Below are positions 1-6,742 of a stretch of DNA of 8,606 bases, piece by piece (the first letter of the stretch is position 1; each line of letters begins with the position of its first letter). Both the position numbers and the translations under genes were made by a program. The DNA is taken from the NCBI GenBank assembly GCA_022837485.1, contig JALHHH010000103.1, forward strand, positions 1 through 8,606. The letters are read 5' to 3'. The notes beneath the pieces are model-generated. The model ran no database searches, was not told the DNA's origin, and worked only from the letters and a program-made list of their open reading frames with translations. The stretch is from Bacteroidales bacterium (GTDB lineage: Bacteria > Bacteroidota > Bacteroidia > Bacteroidales > Lentimicrobiaceae).

Positions 1-1446
1 TTGGGCGAGGGCGGGTACCATATTAGCCTAAAAGATGCCGCAGGCTGCATAAGCAACGTTTACACCCAGGTCATTGAAAATATTCCCGGTCCCGAAATTG
101 ATTGCATCGCCACGCCCGAAACCGGCAGCAACAATGGCATCATTACCGTGATTGCCGATGGTGAAAACCTTACCTTCCAGCTTGAGGGTTACCCGCCTCA
201 AACAACAAATGAGTTCACAGGCCTGTCAGCCGGTGAATATTACGTTTGGGTAACCGATGCTTTTGGTTGTTCCACCCCCGACACGGTGACTGTTGGATCA
301 TCTCCACCGGGCCTGCTACTGCTTGCCTTAGCCGGCACTGACCGAAAATGCCTGAACAAACCTGCCAGGTCCGACATAGGAATAAGCCGGGTAAGCGAAA
401 TGACCGAAATGAAGGCCACCCTTTACTACAATGGCAGCCTGCTAAACTGCACCAATTTCAACGCCAATGGGGATGTTTTCCCAAATATCCAGTCTCAGCT
501 TTTCGCCAGCCCACCCCGGGTAGAAATCTTCTGGCAGAGCACTGTACCGGTAAGCAGCAGCGACACCCTTACCCTCGGCACCTTTATCTTTGAAACCACC
601 CAGGCCGGCACCGCCGACATCCACTGGGAGGAGCTCAGCCCGGTTACCTATTTTCTGAATGCCAGCCAGGACACCATCTATCCGGTATTTCATCCGGGCA
701 TAATCGAGGTATTTGAAATCCCAAGAGCAAGCATCAACAACACCAACCAGGTATGTGAAGAAGACAGCGTCACCCTGCTGGCCGAAATAGCCGGTGGTGC
801 CGACCCCATGCAGTACAATTGGCAAACACCATCGGGCAGCAGTCAGGCGGCACTTTCCCTGCCCATCGCAAATGCCCACCCACAGGATGGCGGCCTCTAC
901 CGCTTCACGGTGAAGGACCTTAACAACTGCGCCGACACCCTGGTTTACAATCTCGAAGTAGCGCCCAAACCCACCGCCAATTTCCCCACCACCACCGACA
1001 CCATCTACTACGAACAGCAAACCCAACTACAGGCCACCCCAGGCTACGCCAGCTACCAATGGAACACCGGCGATACCACCTACTACATCAATGTAACCGA
1101 AGAAGGCGACTACAGCGTGCTCATGCAAACCTCTGAAGGCTGCACCAACCTTGAAAAAGCAACCCTGATTGACACCTGGTTCCCCTTCAATATCCCCAAC
1201 GCCTTCACGCCCAACGGCGACGGCCTCAACGACACTTTCCGCCCCGTAACCGATCATGACCGCTTTAGTAAATTTAGTATGGTTATTTACAACTCCTGGG
1301 GCCAGCGGCAGTTTGAAACCACCAACCCGGCCGAGGGCTGGGATGGCAAAGATGCTGCTGCGGGAGTGTACGTGTGGGTGATTACCTACGCGGATTATTT
1401 GGGGAAGGTGAGTACGTTGAGGGGGAGTGTGACGGTGGTTAGGTAA
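1..1446 (+). CDS. T9SS type B cargo protein, large surface adhesin-like protein of unit 1 (3' part only)
   Basis: The reading frame is open from the first base, so the true start lies upstream; the TTG at position 1 is not a real start. Seen domains (residues counted from base 1): the end of one SprB-like repeat (about 1-28), a second SprB-like repeat (about 33-100, with SAGEYYVWVTDAFGC), a cohesin-like beta-sandwich (about 105-240), an Ig-like domain (about 243-320, VCEEDSVTLL to KDLNNC), a second Ig-like segment (326-392) and a type B C-terminal sorting domain (393-481, with FTPNGDGLNDTF and NSWGQ). Proteins with this ending are exported by Sec, cross the outer membrane by the T9SS and stay on or leave the surface. 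Domain order matches the 3' part of the unit 2 large gene, so the missing 5' part probably encodes a signal peptide, propeller and PKD domain. GC is high (35 of 60 bases in 961-1020). The stop is TAA at 1444-1446. Ligand unknown. Confidence 0.9.
   Translation: MGEGGYHISLKDAAGCISNVYTQVIENIPGPEIDCIATPETGSNNGIITVIADGENLTFQLEGYPPQTTNEFTGLSAGEYYVWVTDAFGCSTPDTVTVGSSPPGLLLLALAGTDRKCLNKPARSDIGISRVSEMTEMKATLYYNGSLLNCTNFNANGDVFPNIQSQLFASPPRVEIFWQSTVPVSSSDTLTLGTFIFETTQAGTADIHWEELSPVTYFLNASQDTIYPVFHPGIIEVFEIPRASINNTNQVCEEDSVTLLAEIAGGADPMQYNWQTPSGSSQAALSLPIANAHPQDGGLYRFTVKDLNNCADTLVYNLEVAPKPTANFPTTTDTIYYEQQTQLQATPGYASYQWNTGDTTYYINVTEEGDYSVLMQTSEGCTNLEKATLIDTWFPFNIPNAFTPNGDGLNDTFRPVTDHDRFSKFSMVIYNSWGQRQFETTNPAEGWDGKDAAAGVYVWVITYADYLGKVSTLRGSVTVVR
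976..1371 (+). repeat. Shared C-terminal module, copy 1 (Ig-like segment plus most of sorting domain)
   Basis: This 396-bp stretch is about 90% identical by eye to 6198-6593. The encoded 132 residues differ at only 6 positions (ANFPTTTDTIYY to DAAAGVY). Identity falls sharply on both sides: the preceding Ig-like and cohesin-like domains are only distantly similar, and the last 24 residues differ at 13 positions. Most base differences are synonymous. Confidence 0.85.
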
Positions 1447-1458
1447 TTTAGTCACAAC

Positions 1459-1489
1459 TTGGAAATTGACATTATTTTCAGTATCTTTG
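1459..1489 (+). promoter_or_regulatory. Orphaned promoter of unit 2 (TTG-N20-TAtcTTTG)
   Basis: TTG at 1459-1461 and TAtcTTTG at 1482-1489 match the Bacteroidota -33/-7 promoter pattern with a 20-bp spacer. The same TAtcTTTG box, behind a TTG with a 19-bp spacer, precedes unit 3 at 6683-6712. In the ancestral arrangement the -7 box ended 27 bases before the ATG of the small gene; in unit 3 the gap is 30. An IS now begins at 1494, about where transcription should start, so this promoter faces the IS instead of its gene. Confidence 0.7.
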
Positions 1490-1493
1490 GTCT
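1488..1493. repeat. Target site duplication, left copy (TGGTCT)
   Basis: TGGTCT directly abuts the left inverted repeat and is repeated directly after the right inverted repeat. Five- or seven-base readings of the same boundary do not match, so the duplication is exactly 6 bp. Confidence 0.88.
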
Positions 1494-1509
1494 CAACACT
1501 TCGGTAAAT
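1494..1509. repeat. IS left terminal inverted repeat (16 bp)
   Basis: CAACACTTCGGTAAAT is the exact reverse complement of 2846-2861. Outside it the two flanks no longer match in inverted sense but carry the direct duplication TGGTCT, which fixes the outer boundary. Confidence 0.92.
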
Positions 1510-1510
1510 T

Positions 1511-2743
1511 TTACGCGGCAATTTTTCCATAATCCAGCAGTTCTTTAACAATTTTTTGATTTTTTGCAGAGTATGGGTTAATAGCAAACATGCACATAAA
1601 TCGTTCAAGCATCAAAGTGTTGTTGTACAATGTTTTATAATTGGCCATTGAGAATGGTTTGGTGCTGTGGGTTTCTGTAGATATCCAGTCATGCTTTGCC
1701 AGGTTTACCGCCGTAAGGGCAGCATTAAAATGAAAATCGAGCTTATTTTTACTTCTCGCCTGACAAGTAGAAAGCCCTGTAAATTGTTTGGCGTCCCGAT
1801 ATAAGAATTCTATTTGGAAACGCGATCTGTAATTACTGACAATTTTCTCCCCTGTTTGATTTATATCTGTTGAGAAGTACAACTTTCGGGCAATCTCTTT
1901 ACCATCTTTAAAGAAAATGGCTATCGCGAGTTTTATATCTCTTTTGAAGGCTTTGGAGTAAACTACTGCAGAATAGATTGCAATATCTTCGTTGATCAGG
2001 TCAGTGGTGAAATAGTTTAGGTCAGGATTTTGGGGATCCACCCGCCCGTTAAACTTTTTTGGGGCTCCTTTTTTGCCAGTTGGTCCTCCCTTGTACTTGT
2101 ACATCAAAACGCTGTCATCTCTCAAACGGCTGAGAAAATGGAGCCCTGATGATGTTATTGCATCAACAAAAGGTTTTTTGGAAAAATAAGCATCAGCCAC
2201 TATGTAATCTGAAAACCCTTTGAAGTCTGCTGCATTTTCAGTTACAAGACTTGCATAATAGGCCAAAAGATTCAGCCTCCTTTTTTTTAGTTCATCGGCT
2301 GATGGCGTTTGCCACGCATTCAAGTGCAGGGCGGTGTTATTTGCAATGTCTACCACTGCAAAGCCACAAATCTCAAGGCCCCATTTGGCTGACTTGGCAA
2401 CACCTGACCAATATCTGCCCATTCCGTAAGTTGATTTACCTGCTTTAGGGATATAACTTGGGTCAAAAACCACAATACGCTCTCCTGGGACACATTGCTT
2501 AATCAAGTGCCCATTGAATGAAAAGAAATCAAACTCCTTCTCGAACTGGTTTCGGAAAGTTTGTTCACCGTATGAACTAAACCGTCCCAATTGCAAGAAA
2601 TTTATTCTACCTTTGATACTCAAAATATGCCAAAGAACGCTAAAAATGAAATCTTTCCGGGCTTTGTTAAGGCTTGAAAAGACTTCTGTTTTTAAAATGT
2701 TGATAATAAGTTGTTTAACATTTTGGTTAGCCTTGATAGTCAT
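1511..2743 (-). CDS. IS4-family DDE transposase (YREK motif)
   Basis: This 410-residue protein cuts and rejoins the ends of the insertion sequence in which it lies. The catalytic triad reads as D94 (VVFDPSYIPKAGK), D184 (IVADAYF) and E312. The last is inside a perfect IS4 signature Y-(2)-R-(3)-E-(6)-K formed by Y305, R308, E312 and K319 (YRSRFQIEFLYRDAK). Length is typical for the family and no stop or frameshift is visible, so it appears functional. The start ATG at 2741-2743 gives the longest frame and leaves a leader of about 118 bases inside the IS, with a candidate promoter (TTTG-N23-TAaaTTTG) and a small hairpin. Only a weak GGAC lies directly before the start, as expected for this phylum. 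It is convergent with the unit 1 large gene and divergent from the unit 2 genes. Confidence 0.95.
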   Translation of the reverse strand: MTIKANQNVKQLIINILKTEVFSSLNKARKDFIFSVLWHILSIKGRINFLQLGRFSSYGEQTFRNQFEKEFDFFSFNGHLIKQCVPGERIVVFDPSYIPKAGKSTYGMGRYWSGVAKSAKWGLEICGFAVVDIANNTALHLNAWQTPSADELKKRRLNLLAYYASLVTENAADFKGFSDYIVADAYFSKKPFVDAITSSGLHFLSRLRDDSVLMYKYKGGPTGKKGAPKKFNGRVDPQNPDLNYFTTDLINEDIAIYSAVVYSKAFKRDIKLAIAIFFKDGKEIARKLYFSTDINQTGEKIVSNYRSRFQIEFLYRDAKQFTGLSTCQARSKNKLDFHFNAALTAVNLAKHDWISTETHSTKPFSMANYKTLYNNTLMLERFMCMFAINPYSAKNQKIVKELLDYGKIAA

Positions 2744-2761
2744 GTCCAGTTAATTAGTGGA

Positions 2762-2785
2762 ATAATCAATTAAGATACTGATTAT
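2762..2785 (-). other. Small hairpin in the transposase leader
   Basis: ATAATCA (2762-2768) and TGATTAT (2779-2785) form a 7-bp stem with a 10-base loop, starting 19 bases upstream of the transposase ATG. The stem is AT-rich and weak. Many IS elements use leader structure to limit transposase translation, but this could be chance. Confidence 0.25.
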
Positions 2786-2797
2786 CAATGGCTTAAC

Positions 2798-2832
2798 CAA
2801 ATTTATTTCAACTTATTTTGCTGATTTTCAAA
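2798..2832 (-). promoter_or_regulatory. Candidate transposase promoter
   Basis: On the - strand, TTTG (complement of 2829-2832) is followed after 23 bases by TAaaTTTG (complement of 2798-2805), a match to the Bacteroidota -33/-7 pattern near the upper end of usual spacing. It lies about 55 bases upstream of the transposase ATG and inside the IS. Confidence 0.45.
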
Positions 2833-2845
2833 GATTTGTCCTTTT

Positions 2846-2861
2846 ATTTACCGAAGTGTTG
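2846..2861. repeat. IS right terminal inverted repeat (16 bp)
   Basis: ATTTACCGAAGTGTTG is the exact reverse complement of 1494-1509 and is followed directly by TGGTCT, the second target-duplication copy. Confidence 0.92.
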
Positions 2862-2867
2862 TGGTCT
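2862..2867. repeat. Target site duplication, right copy (TGGTCT)
   Basis: Identical to 1488-1493 and directly adjacent to the right inverted repeat. The 23 bases that follow, up to the ATG at 2891, are what remains of the original unit 2 leader. Confidence 0.88.
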
Positions 2868-2890
2868 ATTATTAACCAAAAAAAGACACC

Positions 2891-3271
2891 ATGAAAAAAC
2901 TTAAGTTTACCTTATTAGTAGGGATTTGTGCTCTTGCATTCAATGTCAGTGCACAGGAAGTAGGTGTAAATATTACCGAAAATACCGCTTACACTGGTCT
3001 TTACCACGTAAAACTGTATGTTTTGGATGTCGTGACACAAAACTATTGCCTCGTTGGTGATAAAAAAAATATATCCTTATCAGGGGCTTATTTTTCTTCT
3101 TCTCAAATTGATCTTTCATGCGTAAATTTGGTAAGTGATCAAAAAGATCGATACAGGTATGTCGTGGTTATTGTGAGACAGGAAGCTTCAGGTAGTGGTC
3201 AAAATTGGACACCATTACTTGATACGGGAGAAATGTGGGGTCAATTTTATATTTACGTAACATTAAATTAA
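2891..3271 (+). CDS. Small exported protein of unknown family, unit 2 copy (126 aa)
   Basis: I do not recognise this family. Residues 1-21 form a clear Sec signal peptide (Lys-rich start, hydrophobic core, cleavage after SAQ), leaving about 105 residues. No T9SS sorting domain is present, so the periplasm or passive release is likelier than T9SS export. The mature part is rich in alternating beta-strand patterns (LYHVKLYVLDV, YRYVVVIVRQ). It has two cysteines (NYC and LSC) conserved in the unit 3 paralogue, a possible disulfide. The most conserved parts are CVNLVSDQxDRYRY and GSGQNWTPLLDTGEMWGQF near the C-terminus. The large surface-protein gene starts 6 bases after its stop, so the two are almost certainly co-transcribed and probably translationally coupled. 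Its own promoter (1459-1489) has been cut off by the IS. No + strand TAnnTTTG box is seen between 2744 and 2890, so expression may be reduced. Confidence 0.85.
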   Translation: MKKLKFTLLVGICALAFNVSAQEVGVNITENTAYTGLYHVKLYVLDVVTQNYCLVGDKKNISLSGAYFSSSQIDLSCVNLVSDQKDRYRYVVVIVRQEASGSGQNWTPLLDTGEMWGQFYIYVTLN

Positions 3272-3277
3272 AAACTG

Positions 3278-4762
3278 ATGCTTCGATGTGCTTTATTTGT
3301 GGGACTTATAGTTATATCCACAATCAGTAAAGCCCAAAAAGAATACAGCAACTGGTATTTTGGGAGGCATTGTGCTTTGTCTTTTAACAATGGGTATCCC
3401 GAACCATTGCCCGAAGGAAGTAATATACACGATGGTGCTTCGATTAGCGATTCTCTGGGCAACCTATTTTTTTATACAGATGGCGAAGTTGTTTACGACC
3501 GTTTAAACAGACCAACCCCCAATGGCATGGGATTATTTGGAACACATATAGCCACTCAGGGAAATATAATTGTCAAATTACCTTTGAGTGACCACTTATA
3601 TTACCTTTTTAATGTTTTTAACCTGGCATCCGGAAATATTCCCGGCACTGGATTATCCTATTCAGTGTTCGATATCAGGCTTAATAACGGGTATGGTGAT
3701 ATTATAGAAGAGCAAAAAAATATACCTGTAGATCTGCCCTTATCAGGATACGCTTTAGCTAAGATCACAGCCGTCAGACATAAAAACAACAGGGATATAT
3801 GGATTATAACCCGTAATTATCCGGGCAATAATTTCTATTCTTTTCTTTTATCTCCTGAGGGATTAAGCACAGTTGGCAAGATCAGCCAAAGTTTGATTAA
3901 TCTTGCCAATAACAATTCTACCGAAGAGTGTTATGGTGAAGTGAATATCAGCCCCGATGGCACAAAATTGGCAGCTACATACCTTAATTCCAAGCATGTC
4001 GAATATGGAAACTTTAATACTGAGACAGGAAAATATTATCCATTATTTATTTTTCAGCCTGATACTACATGTGGCTCACCATTTGGAGTGAGAGCTCCCA
4101 CAGGACTGGAATTTTCTCCTGATTCAAAGCTTTTATATCTCTGCCATGGATACGGCAGTATTAACTTTTCCGAATGTTCTAAAATACACCAGTTTGATGT
4201 ATCGGTAGCTGATTCTGCCATAGTTAAACAGTCAGAATATATCGTGGGTGTTGGAATATCCGGTGGACTTCAAACAGGCCCTGACGGGAAGATATACGGA
4301 GGTTTGTTTGACGATAATATGCTGACTGTTATTCATAATCCGAATCAAAAAGGACCATTATGCAATTATTCCTTTCGATCAGTCCCTTTGGGCAATGGAA
4401 ACAGGAAATATTCTTGGAGATTACCCCAAATGCTACAAAAATATTTTTCCTATATCAATTACACTGCAGAATGCATCAATCAATCCACCCTTTTCAATCC
4501 CAATATATATCCGGCTCCTGACAGTGTGTACTGGAACTTTGGCGATGCTTCTTCTGGTGTCAATGATACCTCCACACTTCTTAATACTTCTCATGTCTAT
4601 CATACTCCCGGAGATTACTCTGTTTCCCTTATTTCTTACTGGCCAGGAGGCAGGTCGGATACTTCTGTTAAAGTGATTTCTGTTTTACCGGCTCCTTTTC
4701 CCAATATTGGTGATACAGCATTCATCTGTAAGGGCGATTCCGTTGCGCTTGAATCTAATTAA
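3278..4762 (+). CDS. 5' part of broken large surface protein of unit 2: signal peptide, propeller-like head, PKD domain
   Basis: Residues 1-20 are a signal peptide (cleavage after SKAQ). Residues 21 to about 390 resemble the N-terminal beta-propeller-like region common in Bacteroidota surface proteins, with NWYFGRHCALSFNNG at the start, HDGASISDSLGNLFFYTDG, and WD40-like strand signatures ISPDGTKLA (about 224-232) and FSPDSKLLY (about 279-287). A PKD domain follows at about 396-470 (YWNFGDASSG, HVYHTPGDYSVSL). An Ig-like domain begins at about 473 (ICKGDSVALES) but stops at residue 494. The stop comes from a frame break at 4756/4757: the continuation INSFGCTGRDSVRV is in another frame. As it stands the product would lack stalk and sorting domain and could not be displayed by T9SS. 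The unit 3 paralogue, roughly 70% identical by eye, is collinear. Either this is a disrupted gene or the break is an assembly error. Confidence 0.85.
   Translation: MLRCALFVGLIVISTISKAQKEYSNWYFGRHCALSFNNGYPEPLPEGSNIHDGASISDSLGNLFFYTDGEVVYDRLNRPTPNGMGLFGTHIATQGNIIVKLPLSDHLYYLFNVFNLASGNIPGTGLSYSVFDIRLNNGYGDIIEEQKNIPVDLPLSGYALAKITAVRHKNNRDIWIITRNYPGNNFYSFLLSPEGLSTVGKISQSLINLANNNSTEECYGEVNISPDGTKLAATYLNSKHVEYGNFNTETGKYYPLFIFQPDTTCGSPFGVRAPTGLEFSPDSKLLYLCHGYGSINFSECSKIHQFDVSVADSAIVKQSEYIVGVGISGGLQTGPDGKIYGGLFDDNMLTVIHNPNQKGPLCNYSFRSVPLGNGNRKYSWRLPQMLQKYFSYINYTAECINQSTLFNPNIYPAPDSVYWNFGDASSGVNDTSTLLNTSHVYHTPGDYSVSLISYWPGGRSDTSVKVISVLPAPFPNIGDTAFICKGDSVALESN
4658..4756 (+). repeat. 99-bp exact repeat, internal copy
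   Basis: Identical to 8508-8606. It encodes the end of the PKD domain and the start of the next Ig-like domain (DTSVKVISVLPAP to GDSVALES). It ends at the base where the unit 2 reading frame breaks, and the other copy ends at the last base of the window. Immediately upstream the two units differ every few bases. Confidence 0.95.
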
Positions 4763-6668
4763 TAGTTTTGGATGTACAGGACGTGATTCCGTCAGGGTGG
4801 ATTATTATCCTGCCCCCGTGGTGAGCGATTCAGTTTTGATTTCGCCGACTGCCTGCGGAGGAAGTACAGGCGCAATTCGTGGCCTTACCGCCACGGGCGT
4901 TGAACCAATAAGCGTGCGGTGGCTAAACTCTTACGGAAGCCTTGTAGGCACTACCTTTGATATTTCAGGCTTACCCGTTGACTGGTATTCCCTCTGGCTG
5001 ACTGATGGCCGTGGATGCACCAACTTTATTGAAAAATATTACATCAGAGATGCAGGCAATGTGTTGATAGACACAGCTTTATTCACAAATTCCTATTGCG
5101 GAAATAACAATGGCAGCATCACCGTTAAAGCCATAACAGGACTGGGCGACAGGCTGGAATATTCCATCAATCCCGGGGAATGGTTGTCAAATGAAGGCAA
5201 TTTCACCAATCTGGAACCCGGCGAATATATTGTAAAAGTTCGGGTTATCGACAGTACCGGATGTCAGGCAGTCTGGCCTGATCAAATTACCATTTCTAAC
5301 GAATCCGGGCCTGTGGTTGACGCCAGTGCCGAACCTGAGACTGATAACAACCAGGATGGCACGGTAACCCTCAACGCCACCGGATTTGGTACCTTAACCT
5401 ACATCCTTGAAAACGGCATACCACAAAACAACGGATACTTTATAGGTCTTGCTGCGGGGGATTATAATTACAAAGTAATTGATGAAAATGGTTGCAGCAC
5501 TGAAGGCACGGTTACCGTAGGACATATTCAGGGGTTTACCCTCTCGGCCATTGTCGGCAACGACACCATCTGCCTGTCGCCCCAAACGCTTACAATGCCC
5601 GTTTTGGTTGAGAATTTTAAGGGGGTGAAAGCCTTTAAAATGACCCTCAGCTACGATGCAACTAAAGTTTCCTGCGAGGGATATATGAGCATGAATGATA
5701 CTTTGGATAGCATGCATATTGAAGTATTCCCGGCGCTTGAACGTGTTGTGGCTCAGTGGACAGGCGGCAGCCCGGTTACCTTTGCGGAAACAGAACTGTT
5801 GTTTGAACTGGTATTTGCAGCCAATGAAGCCGGCAGCAGCCAGTTGGCCTGGGACCTGGCTCCGGGTCTCACCTGGTTTGAAGGGGAAAACGGCCCAATA
5901 GAGGATCCGAATTTTAAAATTGGAGAAATGCAGGTAAATGAACCTGCGCGTGTAAGTGTAAACCAACAGCCTGAAGTTTGTGAAGGTGACATCCTTATGG
6001 TTTCACCTGTGGTTACCGGTACACAGCCAATAAGTTACCACTGGGAATTACCCGATGGCTCAACGGAAAACAGCGATATGTACATAAAATTTAATGCGGG
6101 GCAGGAAAGCTCAGGACTTTATGTTGTAAAAGTCACAGATGCGCTGGGATGCAAAGATTCAATTACCATCTCAGCCCGGGTGGTGGCACCTCCGCAGGCC
6201 AACTTCCCCACCACCACCGACACCATTTACTACGAACAGCAAACCCAACTCCAGGCCACCCCAGGCTACGCCAGCTACCAATGGAATACCGGCGATACCA
6301 CTTACTTTATCAACGTAACCGAAGAGGGCGATTACAGCGTGCTGATGCAAACCACCGAAGGCTGCACCAATTTTGAGAAAGTTACGCTGGTTGACACCTG
6401 GTTTCCCTTCAACATCCCCAACGCCTTCACCCCCAACGGCGACGGCCTTAACGACACTTTCCGCCCCGTTACTGATTACGACCGCTTTAGCAAGTTTAGC
6501 ATGGTCATTTACAACTCCTGGGGCCAGCGGCAGTTTGAAACCACCAACCCCGCTGAGGGCTGGGATGGTAAGGATGCCGCAGCGGGAGTGTATAGCTGGT
6601 TGATAAGTTACAGCAACCATACCGGGAAGGTGTTTAAGATGAGGGGTAGGGTGATGCTGGTGAGGTAG
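4707..6668 (+). pseudogene. 3' part of broken large surface protein of unit 2: SprB-like repeats, cohesin-like domain, type B T9SS sorting domain
   Basis: The frame opens at a TTG (4707), but residues before about 18 are an out-of-frame reading of the upstream Ig-like domain. Real homologous coding starts at about 4758 (INSFGC). There is no signal peptide or plausible start, so this is the detached 3' part of the gene at 3278. Domains, residues counted from 4707: end of an Ig-like domain (18-35), three SprB-like repeats (about 46-105, 128-187, 208-264), a cohesin-like domain (about 277-410), an Ig-like domain (about 415-493, VCEGD to TDALGC), a second Ig-like segment (498-564) and a type B sorting domain (565-653, FTPNGDGLNDTF, IYNSWGQ). 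Intact, it would be the stalk and T9SS export signal. The missing link, judged from Ig-like spacing, is roughly 30 residues, of length 3n+2 bases. A normal gene split by assembly is the main alternative. Confidence 0.75.
6198..6593 (+). repeat. Shared C-terminal module, copy 2
   Basis: The partner of 976-1371: 132 codons with only 6 amino-acid differences, flanked on both sides by much more divergent sequence. GC is 36 of 60 bases in 6421-6480, far above the propeller region of the same gene. Confidence 0.85.
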
Positions 6669-6682
6669 TTTCCGATAAAGCA

Positions 6683-6712
6683 TTGATTTTGATTTTGTTT
6701 TGCTTATCTTTG
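6683..6712 (+). promoter_or_regulatory. Promoter of unit 3 (TTG-N19-TAtcTTTG)
   Basis: TTG at 6683-6685 and TAtcTTTG at 6705-6712 match the Bacteroidota -33/-7 pattern. The -7 box ends 30 bases before the ATG of the small gene. It lies in the 74-nt gap after the unit 2 stop, and no terminator hairpin is seen in that gap. The -7 box is identical to the one stranded upstream of the IS at 1482-1489, which supports both calls. Confidence 0.7.
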
Positions 6713-6742
6713 CAAAATAACTTCAACCTAAAACATTAAGCC

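Larger units (their letters stand above)
1494..2861 (-). mobile_element. Complete IS4-type insertion sequence, 1368 bp
   Basis: The element is bounded by perfect 16-bp inverted repeats (CAACACTTCGGTAAAT at the left end, its reverse complement at the right) and by a 6-bp direct duplication TGGTCT. It holds one long transposase gene on the - strand, whose stop lies 2 bp inside the left repeat. Perfect ends, an intact target duplication and an open transposase point to a recent, probably still active insertion. It sits in the 70-nt gap between the large gene of unit 1 and the small gene of unit 2 and interrupts no coding region, but it separates the unit 2 promoter from its genes. The YREK motif places it with IS4 and related groups; I do not assign a named element. 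Confidence 0.92.

Noticed and set aside
442..1026. Open frame of 194 codons on the - strand within the unit 1 gene
   Set aside because: It is antisense to a clearly coding frame, has Gly/Val-rich low-complexity composition without recognisable domains, and arises from the GC-rich codon use of the + strand gene.
1447..1493. Terminator after the unit 1 gene
   Set aside because: No GC-rich stem followed by a T-run is present here or in the corresponding gap at 6669-6742.
1027..1608. Open frame of 193 codons on the - strand spanning the unit 1 end and the IS end
   Set aside because: It crosses the IS boundary and is antisense to the sorting domain. A similar antisense frame appears in the copy at 6171-6683, because the underlying + strand sequence is repeated.
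2831..2838. AAGATTTG as an outward promoter of the IS driving unit 2
   Set aside because: The first base of the -7 pattern is wrong and no TTG lies at a suitable distance upstream.
4707..4757. TTG at 4707 as the start of a separate secreted protein
   Set aside because: The first 17 or so residues are an out-of-frame reading of the upstream Ig-like domain, with no signal peptide and no start signal, while a T9SS cargo needs one. The region is better read as a detached 3' gene part.
4750..4770. Programmed ribosomal frameshift joining the two parts of the unit 2 large gene
   Set aside because: No slippery heptamer or downstream structure is evident, and a frameshift alone would not restore the missing middle of the Ig-like domain.
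5394..5966. Open frame of 190 codons on the - strand in the cohesin-like region
   Set aside because: It is a shadow of the + strand stalk sequence, with no start context and no recognisable product.
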